Shown here: positions 11,626-24,052 of the stretch, piece by piece
Numbering within the stretch: the first letter of the stretch is position 1
How the letters are laid out: the number at the start of each line of letters is the position of its first letter
From: Okapia johnstoni
Lineage: Eukaryota; Chordata; Mammalia; Artiodactyla; Giraffidae
Assembly: GCA_024291935.2 (NCBI GenBank)
Contig: CM044306.1
Coordinates: 18,919,001 to 18,983,000, forward strand
Reading direction: 5' to 3'
Length of the DNA: 64,000 bases
Translations under genes and position numbers: made by a program
The notes under the pieces: model-generated
The model's database searches: none
Told to the model about the DNA's origin: nothing
The model's input: only the letters and a program-made list of their open reading frames with translations

Positions 11626-14600
11626 AAAACTTTTAAATCTAGGCTTAAGACTACAGACTCTTATACTGGAATCGTTGCCTCCGCCAGCCCGTCTTACCTT
11701 CCACATCCAGATCCACCTTGTAGTGGGCACTGTGGGTGTGGACAGTGCCCAGTGTGTTCTCCCGAACCTGGTTTCCATATCTTCGGGCAGCACCAAAGAA
11801 AAACACTGAGCTGATGTAGCCTTTGGCATGGAATTTGACTTCTATGGCCCCATTGGGGTGGAAGACTATATCCCACACATAGTCATAATTAAGCATCGTG
11901 GACACAGACCTGAAGACCAGCACTGTCTCCACAACGCCCCCAAAATAGTGGGAAAGAAAATCTGAGTGGTGTCGCCTCAGGGGCAGGCCCTTGTTCTGCT
12001 CAAACACACAAAAGGCGTCTCGTAGTGTCCTGGGGGCTTGGGACTCCAGAAGGAAGTGCCAGTCCATGTAGGTAGCCAGATAGGGACAGTCCACCCCACG
12101 GCTCAGGGGCGTGGAAAAGTACCCCAAACCAAAGTTGGCATCTGCATACCGGCCTCTCAGGGCAAAAGGAGAATTTCCGCCATAGATGGCCAAGGCCTCC
12201 TGGACACTGACTTCATATGCAATTCTCTCCCCCTGGAAGCGGATGTCAAAGATCCTAGGACCACTGAAACCTCCGAGGCCAAAGGAGAAAGTCCACAATG
12301 AGGAGGTCACTCAATTGCCCTGGACACTGAAGCGGGGGCCCTGAGGATAGAACTGCAGAGGGGGAGTTGGACCCAGGGGCACCTGGGACTTCAGGGACCA
12401 GGATCCACCTGTGCCATTGTCTGGGATCACCACCACATTCACCTGGCCAGCCTCAAACTGCTCCTCCAACTGGGCCAGACTCTCATAGTAGCGGCCTTGA
12501 AAGAACACCTTCTGGACGGTCCACTGGGCAGGATCCAGAGCCTTGTGATCTACCAGCAGCTCCAACCCCACGGGGTGCAGGAAGAACCCAGCCCCGGAAA
12601 TGTTGTGCCAAACCAGGTGGCCCTGTCCCCTGACTGCACGCCACGGGGAGCTGAGTTCGTGGTCAACAGTTTCTGTCCTCCTTGTTTGTAGGAGCAGCAG
12701 TGGTGGAGGACACCAGCAGCCTGGGGCAGCTCTCTGTCAAAGATCATCTGGTCTATGTCCAGGCACTCTCGGAGAGGCACAGGGCGTCGGTAATACGGCA
12801 GGGTGCCCCCATGACGCTCCACGGTCACATCCCACATGTAGGAGGGTTGGGGCAGTGGCCCCACCACCAGCTCAGTCACATTGGGCTGGGGTTGTCCGCC
12901 AAAGAAGACGATGGCCAGTGCCTCCCGGGCAGGTGGGGGGCTCCCCCTGTCCAGGTGGGCCAGGGCTGCAGTCTTGGGGGGCAGCTGCAGCTCTATTGAG
13001 AAGACACAGTTGTCTGAGGGTCGGGCCTGGGCTGCATCCACCAGGTCCGGCCCCAGCTTCTGAGTCAGGAAGCTCATCACAGTTGTCAGCTCTTCTCGGC
13101 TCAGGTCTGCAAACAGCTGGCTCTGGTCAGGGTGTGTCCAGGGCTGGGCACTGGGGGTTCCGGAGGGACAGCGAGGAGGCAGGCTGGAATGACATTGCTT
13201 CCCAACTCCCTCCTCACTCCCAGCACCACCTTCCTCCCTGCCCATCACCAGAAGAGTCCACAAGGACAGAAAAATGAAGATGAACATCATTAAAACTCCT
13301 GGTTGTCCTCAGCCTCTTCAATCGGAATGCAGCATGCAAGATAGACAGACAGGACCTGGGTGCTCGATGCCTCTTTCAGTCTCTGCAGGTTCCTGACTCT
13401 GGGTGGTCCTTCTGGGCGATGGGATGATGGGTAAATTCAAGACAAGCAGCCAAGGAGAGAAGGTTGGCAGGGAGTGGAGGCTGTATGGGCAATGGTCAAA
13501 CCAGGCTCAGGAGGTGGGGCTGAGGTAGGAACCTGGACTTTAAGTGGTCCACGTCAGCCTCTGTCTTCCTGTTTCAAATCAAACATTCCGGTTCAAAGTT
13601 GGGGCACAAAGTGGAGGAGGGCTGAGTTTGGGAGACACAACTGGAGGGAGGAGAGGAAGATGTGATGGGGGCAGAAAGGGACTGTCCTTGGGCTTGCTCT
13701 CCTCATGCAGACGCAGCCTTTCTCCTGACTACCTGGCTGCAAGCAAAACGCAACTGAGCACAACCCTCCAGTAGGATTTTCTCCTTCCTTCCTCTAGTCC
13801 TGGAAGACCTCATCACTGCCTTCTGCTCACCCCAGCAACCAGAATCCTACAGGCACCCACAGGAGCCTGCAGAGTCATGCTGAGAACACAAAGCACGAGG
13901 GAGGAGCTGGGGAACTGAAGGGCTGAGCCAGGTCAACATTTTGGAGGCCCTGAGCTCCCTGAGTCACTGGAGGGAAACATTTGTGGGGTGGAATCAGTAA
14001 CAAACTGGAGGGAGTTGGGAGTTGCAGTATAAGAAAGACCCTCTCCCTACCCCATGAGCGGGGCTGGTGGATCATCACAAGTCAGAGTGCCTGGAACCCT
14101 GGCTGTGAACTTCCACCCTGGACCAAGTTATAAATGCATCCAGCCATCACGGGCCCTCTCTCCTGACTGAGGTCTTTCTCCTTGTTCTTCAGAACCTAGC
14201 TTCTCTCCAGCTCACGGACTCATCTCCATCCACTGCTGACTCACATGTGAACCTGGGCTTGGAGCAGGACAGAAAGCAGCAGAAGCTTCTGTGCTGTGTG
14301 TGCTCCCTGGATGTGACTCCCTCAGGTCAGAAGCTGAGCACCGTCTGAAATCGGTTTCCTGTCCGCCTCCAAGCCCTGCCTGGGCTTCCAGCAGGTGGAA
14401 GTCACCCCTCCCCACTGCTTCTCATTCCCTTTCTTTGAAGAAAGACAGACATGGAGAGTGAGTGAGAAACAGCAAAAGAGAAATTGACTGAGGTTTAACA
14501 ATTTTCTTGTACATGTATAGACAAGAGGAGGCAAAGGGATCACCAGAGGCCACATCCATTTTTCTTGGTTCAAACACTTGAGAAAATTGAGTCCCCAAGC

Positions 14601-15014
14601 CCATGTCTCAATTCACTTTAGCTTTCCCTACCCTACCCCCTCCTAAAACACAAGTTAGTTTAAAGAACAGAGTCAAATCTTGTTGGGGCCATTTATTATT
14701 TGAATAATGATAAATGAATATTAACACAGCCATATGGTTCAAAAATCAAAATTTTCAAAAGGGTTTATACTACTAAGTCGCCTCCCATCTGAGTCCCCAC
14801 CTCTTGGTTCCTCTCCACAGCGGCAACCAGTGTTACCCATGTCTTCTGAATACACATTTCTAAGATATGAAAATATGTATTTATGTGATCCTTCCCTGTA
14901 AAACACAAGTGGAGGTGTCCTATACACACTTCTGTGCTTTCTCTTGTTCACTGGATTATGATTCCCTATAAAGAGATATAATTACTTTTACAGCTGCATA
15001 GTATTGCTTTTTTT

Positions 15015-15290
15015 CAGAGAAGGCAATGGCACCCCACTCCAGTACTCTTGCCTGGAGACTCCCATGGACAGAGGAGGCTGGTGGGCTGCAGTCCATGGGG
15101 TCGCGAAGAGTCGGACACGACTGAGTGACTTCACTTTCACTTTTCCCTTTCATGCACTGGAGAAGGAAATGGCAACCCACTCCAGTGTTCTTGCCTGGAG
15201 AATCCCAGGGACGGCGGAGCCTGGTGGGCTGCCGTCTATGGGGTCACGCAGAGTCGGACACGACTGAAGCGACTTAGCAGCAGCAGTAGC
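15015..15290 (+). mobile_element. Bov-A2 SINE (two A units)
   Basis: Two head-to-tail units (gagaaggcaatggcacccca and gagaaggaaatggcaaccca) ending in a gcagcagcagtagcag tail. Flanked by agtattgctttt on both sides (about 15000 and 15291), a target-site duplication. Absent from the paralogous position near 37040. Confidence 0.88.
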
Positions 15291-16080
15291 AGTATTGCTT
15301 TTTAAGAGTGTATCAGAGTTTATTTAATCAGTCTTCTAGGGATAAGAGTTCTACTGCTTCCCATCTCTGGTTATTTGCAGAGGTAGCCCAAATCCAGTCT
15401 GCCACCACCCAGCTGTCCATAGAAACAGCCTGTGTGGAGGCTCCACCGCCAGAAACCCTGGCTTATTTGCATACTTACATATGATTGAACAGCACCTGGC
15501 CCCGTGGTACAAGTGCCTGGTCTTCCTATTTTGCCTGCCCCACCTCCCCCGTTGGCTTCTGCTGAGTACCTAGGGCACTGGTCAAGCACACACCTGGCAC
15601 TAAATGACCACTCTTCATTAGCACCACACCCACAAAGCTTTCTAAAGTGCTAATGTGAGCTGCTGCTGTTCCCATGACCATCCTCTGCCAGAGGATGCAA
15701 GGTCCAAGGCAGATCTATACACATGGGCAGAAAGAACTGTGATGAGACACCCTGTCCCAGGACTGAGGGAAGGGGAAGCTCCCAAACATAGGGAGACAGA
15801 TGGGGACTGTCTTCTCAAACTAGATGCCCCTTTCATCTTGAGACTTCCACAGGTCTGGAACCAGGAGAGGAGACACAGTTGAGAAATGAGAACTGGGGAA
15901 CATCTGCTCAAGGCAGAAAGGGAAATCCCAGAAAATAAGAATAGGTAAGAACAGGAGATCTGGTTCAGTCTCTTGTGGGGTCCCTGGGTCCTGGTACACA
16001 CAAGGTTTTGTTTGAGCCCTCCAAATGTCTCTGGCGGGTATGGGGTTTGATTCTAAACATGATTTCACCCCTTCTGCCAT

Positions 16081-16352
16081 CTCATTGGAAGGACTGATGC
16101 TGAAGCTGAAACCCCACTATTTAGTCACCTGATGTGAAGAACTGACTCATTGGAAAAGACCATAATGCTGGGAAAGATTGAAGGCAGGAGGAGAAGGGGA
16201 TGACAGAGGATGAGACGGTTGGATGGCATCACTGACTCGATGGACGAGTTTAAGCAAGCTCCAGGAGTTGGTGATGGACAGGAAAGCCTGGTGTGCTGCA
16301 GTCCATAGGGTCTCAAGGAGTCGGACATGACTGAGCGACTGAACTGAACTGA
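16081..16352 (+). mobile_element. BovB 3' fragment
   Basis: ctcattggaaggactgatgc through the gactgaactgaactgaag tail. Confidence 0.82.
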
Positions 16353-16643
16353 AGAACAGGAGGGGCTTAGGCAAGAAGGAAGAGAGAGAGAAAGAGGACT
16401 AGAATGAGAGGAAACATGGGCCGAAGAGCTCCTTCCAGCTGGACTCCTGGATTCACCTGGCAGGAACCCTGCCCGGGGCGCCTAGGCGGCCATCCCCATA
16501 GAAGGCCCCCATCCTCCTCTCCCAAGTGAGGACTGGGGAGTCTCAGGAGAGATCTGGCATGGCCTAAAAAGAGTTGAGAAACCCAGAAGGCAAAATAAAC
16601 AAACAAACAAACAAAATTACCAAAGTTAAGTCTTCTGGAAAGG

Positions 16644-16649
16644 TTTAAT
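16644..16649 (-). terminator. Candidate polyadenylation signal of copy B
   Basis: ATTAAA on the minus strand (plus strand tttaat), about 265 bases past the stop codon, giving an mRNA near 2.7 kb. Copy C keeps the same hexamer near 27440; AOC3 has lost it by substitution. Tentative. Confidence 0.35.
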
Positions 16650-16911
16650 CATCACTCTAGACTACCAGTTGGCCATTCCTCTTCTCTCTGTGATAGGAAT
16701 GCAGCAGGTCTGGAGTCAACAGAGTTGAGAAGCCCATGGGTCAGGCAGCACAGGATACAGATACTCCCAGCAGGGATGAGGAGGCAAGGGCAGAAGATGG
16801 GAGAGGGAGGAACCTGGGGTGGGAGCTGGGAGAAACTCAGTGTCCAGCCCCTCCCCTCTCCACACTCCCTTGTCTTTGGGTCCTAGACACATTCCTCACC
16901 CCAAGGACCAC

Positions 16912-19900
16912 CTAGTACTCAGGGAAGCCCCCATGGGAGAAGGCAGGGAGGTCAGGGGCACAGGCAGCAGCCTGGGACAGGCAAGCCAGGGAGTTGACCT
17001 CACAGGACCCAGCATCCTGGTCTTCCCGGAAATAGATGGAGTCAGCGGAATCCATGGAGGGCTCCTGGTCAAAGAAGTTGTAGGGTCGCAGGAAGAAGCC
17101 CACACCATTCCCCACTGTCACCGTGTTGGGAATGTCCTCTGCATGGGGGATGTGAAGGAAACCTGCTGTCACCCACGCCACCAAGTCCTAGTGGGGTAGA
17201 AAGAGGGTCATGAGGCCTGGCGCTGCTAAGGACACCTGCCTCCCCCAGGATTCACTTTGGGAGCCTAGCTTCAAACAAGAGAGTTTTAAGTCTTTAATGT
17301 TTTTCCTACTAGCCTAGAAATCAAAGCATAAAGAACCGATTTCACATTGGGAGCAATACCAGAACCCCTTGCCAGCATACAGTCTCCATCTCTGACTTTC
17401 CCTATCACATCACCATCAGTCTATGCATCTGAGGGGAATAATGCAACCTACAGGTTACTACAGTACCTCCCCCAACTCTGGGGGTATTCCCAAACTGTAA
17501 CTGAGAGAAGGAGAATGGAAGAGGGAAGATCAGGCATTGAGAGGCAGAAAAGGCTGACAGTTAGAAATTAATCTTTAGTGTGAAGCCAAAAACAGGGATG
17601 TTGACATAAGCGATGTTATCTTCTGTGGTCACTTGAGCCTTCCTGAATCCTGCAGCCCGTAAAGAACTCAGGCCACAGAGCTGAGACTGAGACTGAGAGG
17701 GCTGCTGCCTCTTGAGGGTCTGAAGATGAACTCCCAGCTTAGGAAGTTTCCCTCCACAAGTAATGAGCAGATCCACAAAAGCACAGAAGCACAAGTCAGC
17801 GCAGCCCTTCAGGTGATCACAGGATTTCAGCCCCCCACCAAGGGAAGGTGAGGCTGATCTCTGTGTCCCCCACCCCTCCCTCTTCTTCCACAGTCAGCTG
17901 ACCTTTCCAGCAATGGTCTCATTGTTGATGAAGTCAGCAAAGGCCACGGTGGGAGTCCAAGGGTCATTCTGATTGAAGATGCTGGAGCTGCTGGGCTCTG
18001 TCTCCTTCCTCTGGGTCACGGCCAGCTGGTACCTAGAGATGCTCTGGTCAGGGGTCCATGGTCACTGTCCCTGTCCTGCTGCCTGATCATCATGGAAGGA
18101 AGCTGAGTCCATGGACCTCAGGTTTCCCCTTTCATCTACAGTCACTCAATGTCACCCTAGAAGTTGTCAGTAGCTCAACATCTTTCCATGACTACCTGTT
18201 GATCCCTTGCAATTTCACAGCATGACCCAACCAAAACAGAAAAGACTTTTCCCACCCGGGCACTAGCATTCCCAGGGGGCTGTGTATCTAATGTTGGCCT
18301 TTTGATATCCAAGAAATAAGTTTTGTGCTCTTAGCTCACCTAGTGTAGAATTTGAACTGGATTTCCAATTGCCCCTCCCAACATGCTCTTCTCATCTCAT
18401 CCACCCTCCTCCAACAATACACCCCACCCACCTCCCCCAGCTGATGGCTCTCTCCATGGAGCTGTTCTGAGGCAGCGGCTCCCCAGAAAAGCTGACCGTC
18501 TGGATGCGGTAGCCGCGAGGGTGCCCCCACTTGTTGTTCTGCTTGCTGGCCAGGTACAGGTATCGAGGGGAGGCCCCTCCCACGGGGAAGGCGGCCTGCT
18601 CCTCCGTCTCCAGCTGCTTCCGGGTCACCTGCAGCCTCTGTATCTGGTGCTCGGGGCTCCAGGGTACCGCCGTGGGGACAAAAGCCATGTCCTCAGCCCA
18701 GACCCAGTTTTCCAGTCCTGGGGGAGGGGAAGGGGGAGGAGAGGAGGGAGGCCTTGTCAGGCAGCTGCCCTGCCAGCTCTGGACTCTGCCTGCTCCCGGC
18801 TTCAGAGTGGGGGCCAAAGAGAAGACCAGACTGAGTGTGTCCCATGTTCCCTCCCCTCTCAACCGAAGATGTCCCCAATCTTTCAGCCCCCTCTACTGGA
18901 ATCGTTGCCTCCCCTAGGGTGTCTTACCTCCCACATCCAGATCCACCTTGTAGTGGGCACTGTGAGTGTGGACGGTGCCCAGCGTGTGTTCCCCAACCTG
19001 GTTTCCATATCTTCGGGCAGCACCAAAAAGGAACGCTGAGTAGATGTAGCCCGTGGCATGGAATTTGACTTCTATGGCCCCATTGGGGTAGAAGACCATA
19101 TCCCACACATAGTCATAGTTGAGCATTGTGGACACAGACCTGAAGACCAGCACTGTCTCCGCAACACCCCCAAAATAGTGGGAAAGAAAATCTGAGTGGT
19201 GTCGCCTCAGGGGCAGGCCCTTGTTCTGCTCAAACACACAAAAGGCATCGTGTAGTGTCTTGGGACCTTGGGACTCTACAACGAAGTGCCAGTCCATGTA
19301 GGTGGCCAGATAGGGGCAGTCTACCCCACGAATCAGGGGTGTGGCAAAGTAACCCATGCCAAAGCCACCATCCATATAGCGAGTGAGCATTGCTGCTGGG
19401 GTATTCCCACCATAGACAACACCGGCCTCTTGCAAGCTAATCTCATAAGCCAGCCGTTCACCTTGGAATCGAACGTCAAAGATCCTAGGACCACTGAAAG
19501 CTCCAAGGCCAAAGGAGAAAGTCCACAATGAGGAGGCCACTTGATTGCCCTGGACACTGAAGCGAGGGCCCTGAGGATGGAACTGCAGAGGGGGAGCCGG
19601 ACCCGGGGGCACCTGGGACTTCAGCGACCAGGACCCACCTGTGCCATTGTCTGGGATCACCACCACATTCACCTGGCCAGCCTCAAACTGCTCCTCCAGC
19701 TGGGCCAGACTCTCATAGTAGTGGCCTTGAAAGAACACCTTCTGGACGGTCCACTGGGCAGGGTCCAGAGCCTTGTGGTCTACCAGCAGCTCCAACCCCA
19801 CAGGGTGCAGGTAAGGCCCACCCTTTGTGGTATTATAGTAGATGCCAAACCAGGTGGACCTATCACCTGATTGTAATCCACGGGGAGCTGAGTTCATGGT

Positions 19901-20524
19901 CAACAGTTTCTGTCCTCCTTGTTTGTAGGAGCAGCAGTGGTGGAGGACACCAGCAGCCTGGGGCAGCTCTCTGTCCAAGATCATCTGGTCTATGTCCAGG
20001 TACTCTCGGAGAAGCACAGGGCGTCGGTAATACGGCAGGGGTCCCCCATGACGCTCCACGGTCACATCCCGCATGTAGGAGGGCTGGGGCAGTGGCCCCA
20101 CCACCAGCTCAGTCACATTGGGCTGGGGTTGTCCACCAAAGAAGACGATGGCCAATGCCTCCCGGGCAGGTGGGGGGCTCCCCCTGTCCAGGTGGGCCAG
20201 GGCTGCAGCCTTGGGGGGCAGCTGCAGCTCTACCGAGAAGACACAGTTGTCTGAGGGTCGGGCCTGGGCTGCATCCACCAGGTCTGGCCCCAGCTGCTGG
20301 GTTAGGAAGCTCATCACAGCCATCAGCTCTTCTCGGCTCAGGTCTGCAAACAGCTGGCTCTGGTCAGGGTGTGTCCAGGGCTTGGCACTGGGAGGTCTGG
20401 AGGGGCAGCGGGGAGGCAGGCTGGGATGACATTGGTTCCCAACTCCCTCCTCACTCCCAGCACCACTTTCCTCCTTGCCCATCACCAGAAGAGTCCACAA
20501 GGACAGAAAAATGAAGATCAACAT
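16912..20524 (-). CDS. AOC4: Secreted serum/plasma primary amine oxidase (copy B)
   Basis: Plasma copper amine oxidase, the ruminant enzyme studied as bovine serum amine oxidase. Coding exons 18928-20524, 18432-18717, 17903-18032 and 16912-17187 splice in frame to 762 residues, exactly the known precursor length. The start [16 protein letters not shown] is a 16-residue signal peptide; the open frame extends 51 codons further upstream but that part looks like 5' UTR. Topaquinone Tyr is Y470 (LNYDY), copper ligands H519, H521 and H683, catalytic base D385 (RYMDGGFG): the same numbers as in the crystal structure of the bovine enzyme. The C terminus is FSHGGFPEY, unlike the AOC3 ending SHN. Introns are compact (210, 399, 715 bases). 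It is flanked on both sides by broken copies of itself and is the only intact serum-type gene in the window. Confidence 0.94.
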
Positions 20525-23351
20525 CGCTAAAACTCCTGACTCTTCAGGCTCTTGAATCAGAATGCAGCATGTGAGATAGACACACGGACAGACAGAATGG
20601 GGTGCACAATGCCTCCTTAGTGTCTGGAGGTTCCTGGCTCTGGGTGGTGCTTCTGGGCAATGGCATGATGGGTACATTCAAGGCAAGCAGCCAAGGGCAG
20701 AGAGTTGGCAGGGAATTGAGGGTGGGGTGGGGGTAGTGGCTAACTCAGTTTGGGAAATGGGGCTGAGGTAGGAATCTGCATTTTAAGCGGCCCATGTCAG
20801 CCTCTGTCTTCTTGTTCCAAATCAAACATTCAGGTTCAAGGTTGGGGCAACAAAGACTGGGAGGGCTGGGTTTGTGAGACACAGCTGGAGGGAGGAGAGG
20901 AAGAAGTGACCGGGGCAGAAAGGGACTGTCCTTGGGCTCTTCCTTCCTGCTCCAGGCCCAAACTTTCTCCTAGCTACCTAGCGGTAAGCAAAGCGCATCT
21001 GAGCACACCCCTCCAGCAGGATTTTCTCCTTCCTTCCTCTAGTCTGGGAAGCCCTCATCACTGCCTTCTGCTCCCCCATCAACCAGAATCCTACAGGCAC
21101 CCACAGGAGCCTGCAGAGTCATGCTGAGAACACAAAGCACCTGTAGGGAGCTGGGGGACTGAAGGGCTGAGCCAGGTCAACATCTTGGAGGACGTGAGCT
21201 CCCTGAGTCACTGGAGGGGAGCATGCGGTGGTGGGAGGAGTCATAGTGTAAGAAAGACCCCCTCCTTACCCCATGAGCAGGAGTGATGGACCATCACAGG
21301 TCACGGTGCCTGGAACCCTGGCTGTGAACTTAACCTAGCTGTCCACAACACTCATCCCCAGGAAACCCTTTTCCAGAATACTGCAGAGGCATAGAGCAAA
21401 GCTACCTCCATTCTCTGGCAGGTGATGTGGAGGAGACATCATCATCTGTGCAGAAAGGTCCTGACAGGACCAGAAGAAACTGAGGGTTCCAGAGATGGGT
21501 CATGCCTCCCAGGTGACCTGGGGGAGAATCCTTTCCAACCTGCACATGTCCAAGACCACTTTCCCCAAAAGGCACCTTAGATGACCTTGCAGTTAGCCTG
21601 GAGGAGAATGGACAGTACATTCTAGCCAAAAGGATCAGAAGGTGCAAAGGTGTAGAACTTGAAACACCCTGGGCATGGGCAGGAAATGGCCAAGGTCAGT
21701 GTATTAGGTGTGAGATGGAGACAGGAGTCAGTGGGACAGCAGAAGAGATCAGGTCAGGAAGGCTTGTGCAGTGTGTGGGTGTTAAGCAAAGTAGGCATTG
21801 CAGAAAGACAGAAATCTGGGAACATGTGAAACCAGGGAAATCAACCCCAGAAACTTCAGGTTTTCCAGATACCAGCTGCTTCTGCAACCAGCTCTATTTT
21901 GATATGGAAATTCCACATGCGAGTAATTTTGTTATCAACCTTGGTCCTCAGACTCTTACATCAATAGAATTGATAACAGGTCTGAGAAGTAAATCAAGTG
22001 AGAGTTAACTGGGACTCAAGCTGCAGCAGGAAGGAGCAAGAACAAAACACAGGTTCCCTTGCTTGCCCTCTGTGGACTGGTTCCTTCAATGGAGTAAGAG
22101 TGGGGGCAGATCCGTGGAGCGGGCCCCAGGGCTGGCTTAGGTGGTCTGCCCAACAGCTTGTGGTGCTGTGTGCAGGGATCATGCCCAATACACTGCTTTT
22201 GCTTTTGGCAACTCAGGAGTGGCAGTACACTTGTGCTCTTTCTGTATCTTATGGTTCATGATTGCCCCAACTGCTGGTCCATGCCGGTAGTGTTAATGCC
22301 TTACAGTTTCCCTGTATTCTGTTGCTTGAGGAGACATTTGTCCACGTTCCAGTGCAAGCACCCCAGTCAAGGGTCTTCAGCCCCAGTCTCTGAAACTGAA
22401 ACACTTCATGCGGACTTTGTAATAAGAGGAGCAGAATCTAAGGTCACGCCCAGCCCTGGCCACAAGGCCAGCCTTTCCGGGCCGAGAACTTCATTCTGGA
22501 TCCTTTTGTAAGTGATGGCCTCTTCTCCTGGGTAAGAACACATCATCAAGAGGATCCATAATGCTTTACCTGTGCTCGGTAAAACTAATCCCAACCAATG
22601 TGACCAAGCCCAGGTCAAGAACAGCCACTCTGCTGGAGTATCCCCAGGTTTCCTAGGGAAGGTGGGTAATGATCAGGGAGTGGGAGGGAGAGATTTTGCC
22701 CCGACCTGGTGGAGGAACTGATACAAAAGAAGGTGCCCCCCTGCCCACCTTCTCTAAGTGTCCTGCTGACACATCGCTTCCTCTGATGTCCTTTCGTCAT
22801 AGGCTTCACAATCATCATGTCAGCCATCCTAAAACAAAAAAGGAGTCCCTTTTGGAGAATTACTTGGGCGACAGGACCACAAGTCCTATTCCCCCCACTA
22901 GGTCTTATTTCCCTTTGGACAAAAGTTGGCCCCAGCCTCTCTGACTATGCTGGACGTGAGCTGACTCCTGGGAGCCAGAGCCCATCTGCAGCCCCCAGAT
23001 CTGGGCCCCAGGAGGCGGTGCCTGAGCTGAGCTTCTGCTCCGAGGCCCGGTTTAGCAGCGGAAGGACACGCAGGTCACTGCACTCAGATCTGCAATCTGG
23101 GACACGGCTCTGACTGTGGTTCCGAGCAGGGCTTGGATGTGGGACAGAGTCCATGACACCGGACGGGAGGCAAAGGGCCAGACTGAGGCCAGTGACCTGG
23201 AGGACAAGAGGAAGGGAGGGTCTGAGCAACGTGGTGGGTGGAGTTGACAGGACTCGGTGTCTGATTGGTTGGGTGGGTGGGTGAGAAAGAGCACAGAGCC
23301 TTAGGCGACACAAAGACACAGTTGCCATTCGGTGACTTGGTAATATAGGGA

Positions 23352-24052
23352 CTTTTCTTTTTTTGGTCCCACAGTGCAAGTTGCAGGATCCTAGTTCCCC
23401 AACCATGGGTGGACCCCATGACCGCTGCAGTGGAAGTTCTGTTTAGTTCAGTTCAGTTCAGTCGCTCAGTCGTGTCCGACTCTTTGCGACCCCATGAATC
23501 GCAGCTCGCCAGGCCTCCCTGTCCATCACCAACTCCTGGAGTTTACCCTAACTCATGTCCATTGCGTTGGTGATGCCATCCAACCATCTCATCCTCTGTC
23601 GTCCCCTTCTTCTTCTGCCCCCAATCCTTCCCAGCATCAGGGTCTTTTCCAATGAGTCAGTTCTTTGCATCAGGTGGCCAAAGTATTGGAGTTTCAGCTT
23701 CAACATCAGACCTTCCAATGAACACCCAGGACTGATCTCCTTTAGGATGGACTTGTTGGATCTCCTTGCAGTCCAAGGGACTCTCAAGAGTCTTCTCCAA
23801 CACCACAGTTCAAAAGCATCAATTCTTCAGTGCTCAGCTTTCTTCACAGTCCAACTCTCACATCCATACATGACTACCAGAAAAAACATAGCCTTGACTA
23901 GACGGACCTTTGTTGGCAAAGTAATGTCTCTGCTTTTAAATATGCTATCTAGGTTGGTCATAACTGTCCTTCCAAGGAGTAAGCATCTTTTAATTTCATG
24001 GCTGCAGTGGAATGGAGGGGCCCTAACCTCTGGACCGCCAAGGAATTTCCTC
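23352..24052 (-). mobile_element. CHR-type SINE carrying a nested BovB
   Basis: SINE pieces at 23352-23435 and 24001-24052 bracket the BovB. Both junctions carry GCTGCAGTGGAA (23424-23435 and 24001-24012), a perfect 12-base direct repeat. Confidence 0.82.
23436..24000 (-). mobile_element. BovB 3' end, 565 bases
   Basis: Begins with the GTTCAGTTCAGTTCAGT end repeat and runs to ...ttttaatttcatg. 5' truncated; no coding capacity. Confidence 0.88.

Larger units (their letters stand above)
4493..11697 (-). other. Intron 1 of copy A, a retroposon landing zone
   Basis: 7.2 kb where copies B and C have 210 bases. It holds Bov-tA (5487-5698), several tRNA-derived SINEs (5849-5995, 6144-6380, 7418-7690, 7962-9345, 11510-11625), L1-type 3' ends (6005-6137, 9475-10875), a BovB with reverse transcriptase frame (8051-9181) and a local tandem duplication (6949-7101). 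About 4750-5480 and 6400-6950 show nothing I can assign. Confidence 0.85.
1149..13290 (-). pseudogene. Serum-type copper amine oxidase pseudogene with lost stop (copy A)
   Basis: Exons at 11698-13290, 4207-4492, 1839-1968 and from 1598 leftwards, with normal splice borders and phases. The signal peptide ([16 protein letters not shown]) is kept. Exon 1 has a 7-base deletion at about 12606 (after TWFG, near codon 230) that shifts the frame, and TGA in place of an Arg CGA at 12311-12313. In exon 4 the AOC3-type TAG has become CAG (1323-1325), so the frame runs 58 codons further to a stop at 1149-1151. NYDY, HTH and HIPHAED are still encoded. Exon 3 ([15 protein letters not shown]) and its donor differ more from the other copies than exons 2 and 4 do. 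Intron 1 has grown to 7.2 kb by retroposons. A cattle 'lung isozyme' relative is known, so this could be a dead ortholog of it; assembly errors are a less likely alternative. Confidence 0.88.
13291..16911. other. Duplicated flank between copies A and B
   Basis: 13291-14100 is the 5' flank of copy A, alignable by eye with 20525-21300 (copy B) and 31160-31930 (copy C). 14145-14470 repeats 26560-26930 and 35745-36110. 14690-15000 matches 36720-37060; 15300-15960 matches 37060-37640. Bov-A2 at 15015-15290 and BovB at 16081-16352 are insertions private to this unit. The last 260 bases are the copy B 3' UTR. Confidence 0.8.

Noticed and set aside
20525..20677. In-frame 51-codon upstream extension of copy B
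   Set aside because: Upstream residues look unrelated to any signal peptide; the MLIFIFL start matches the known 762-residue precursor.
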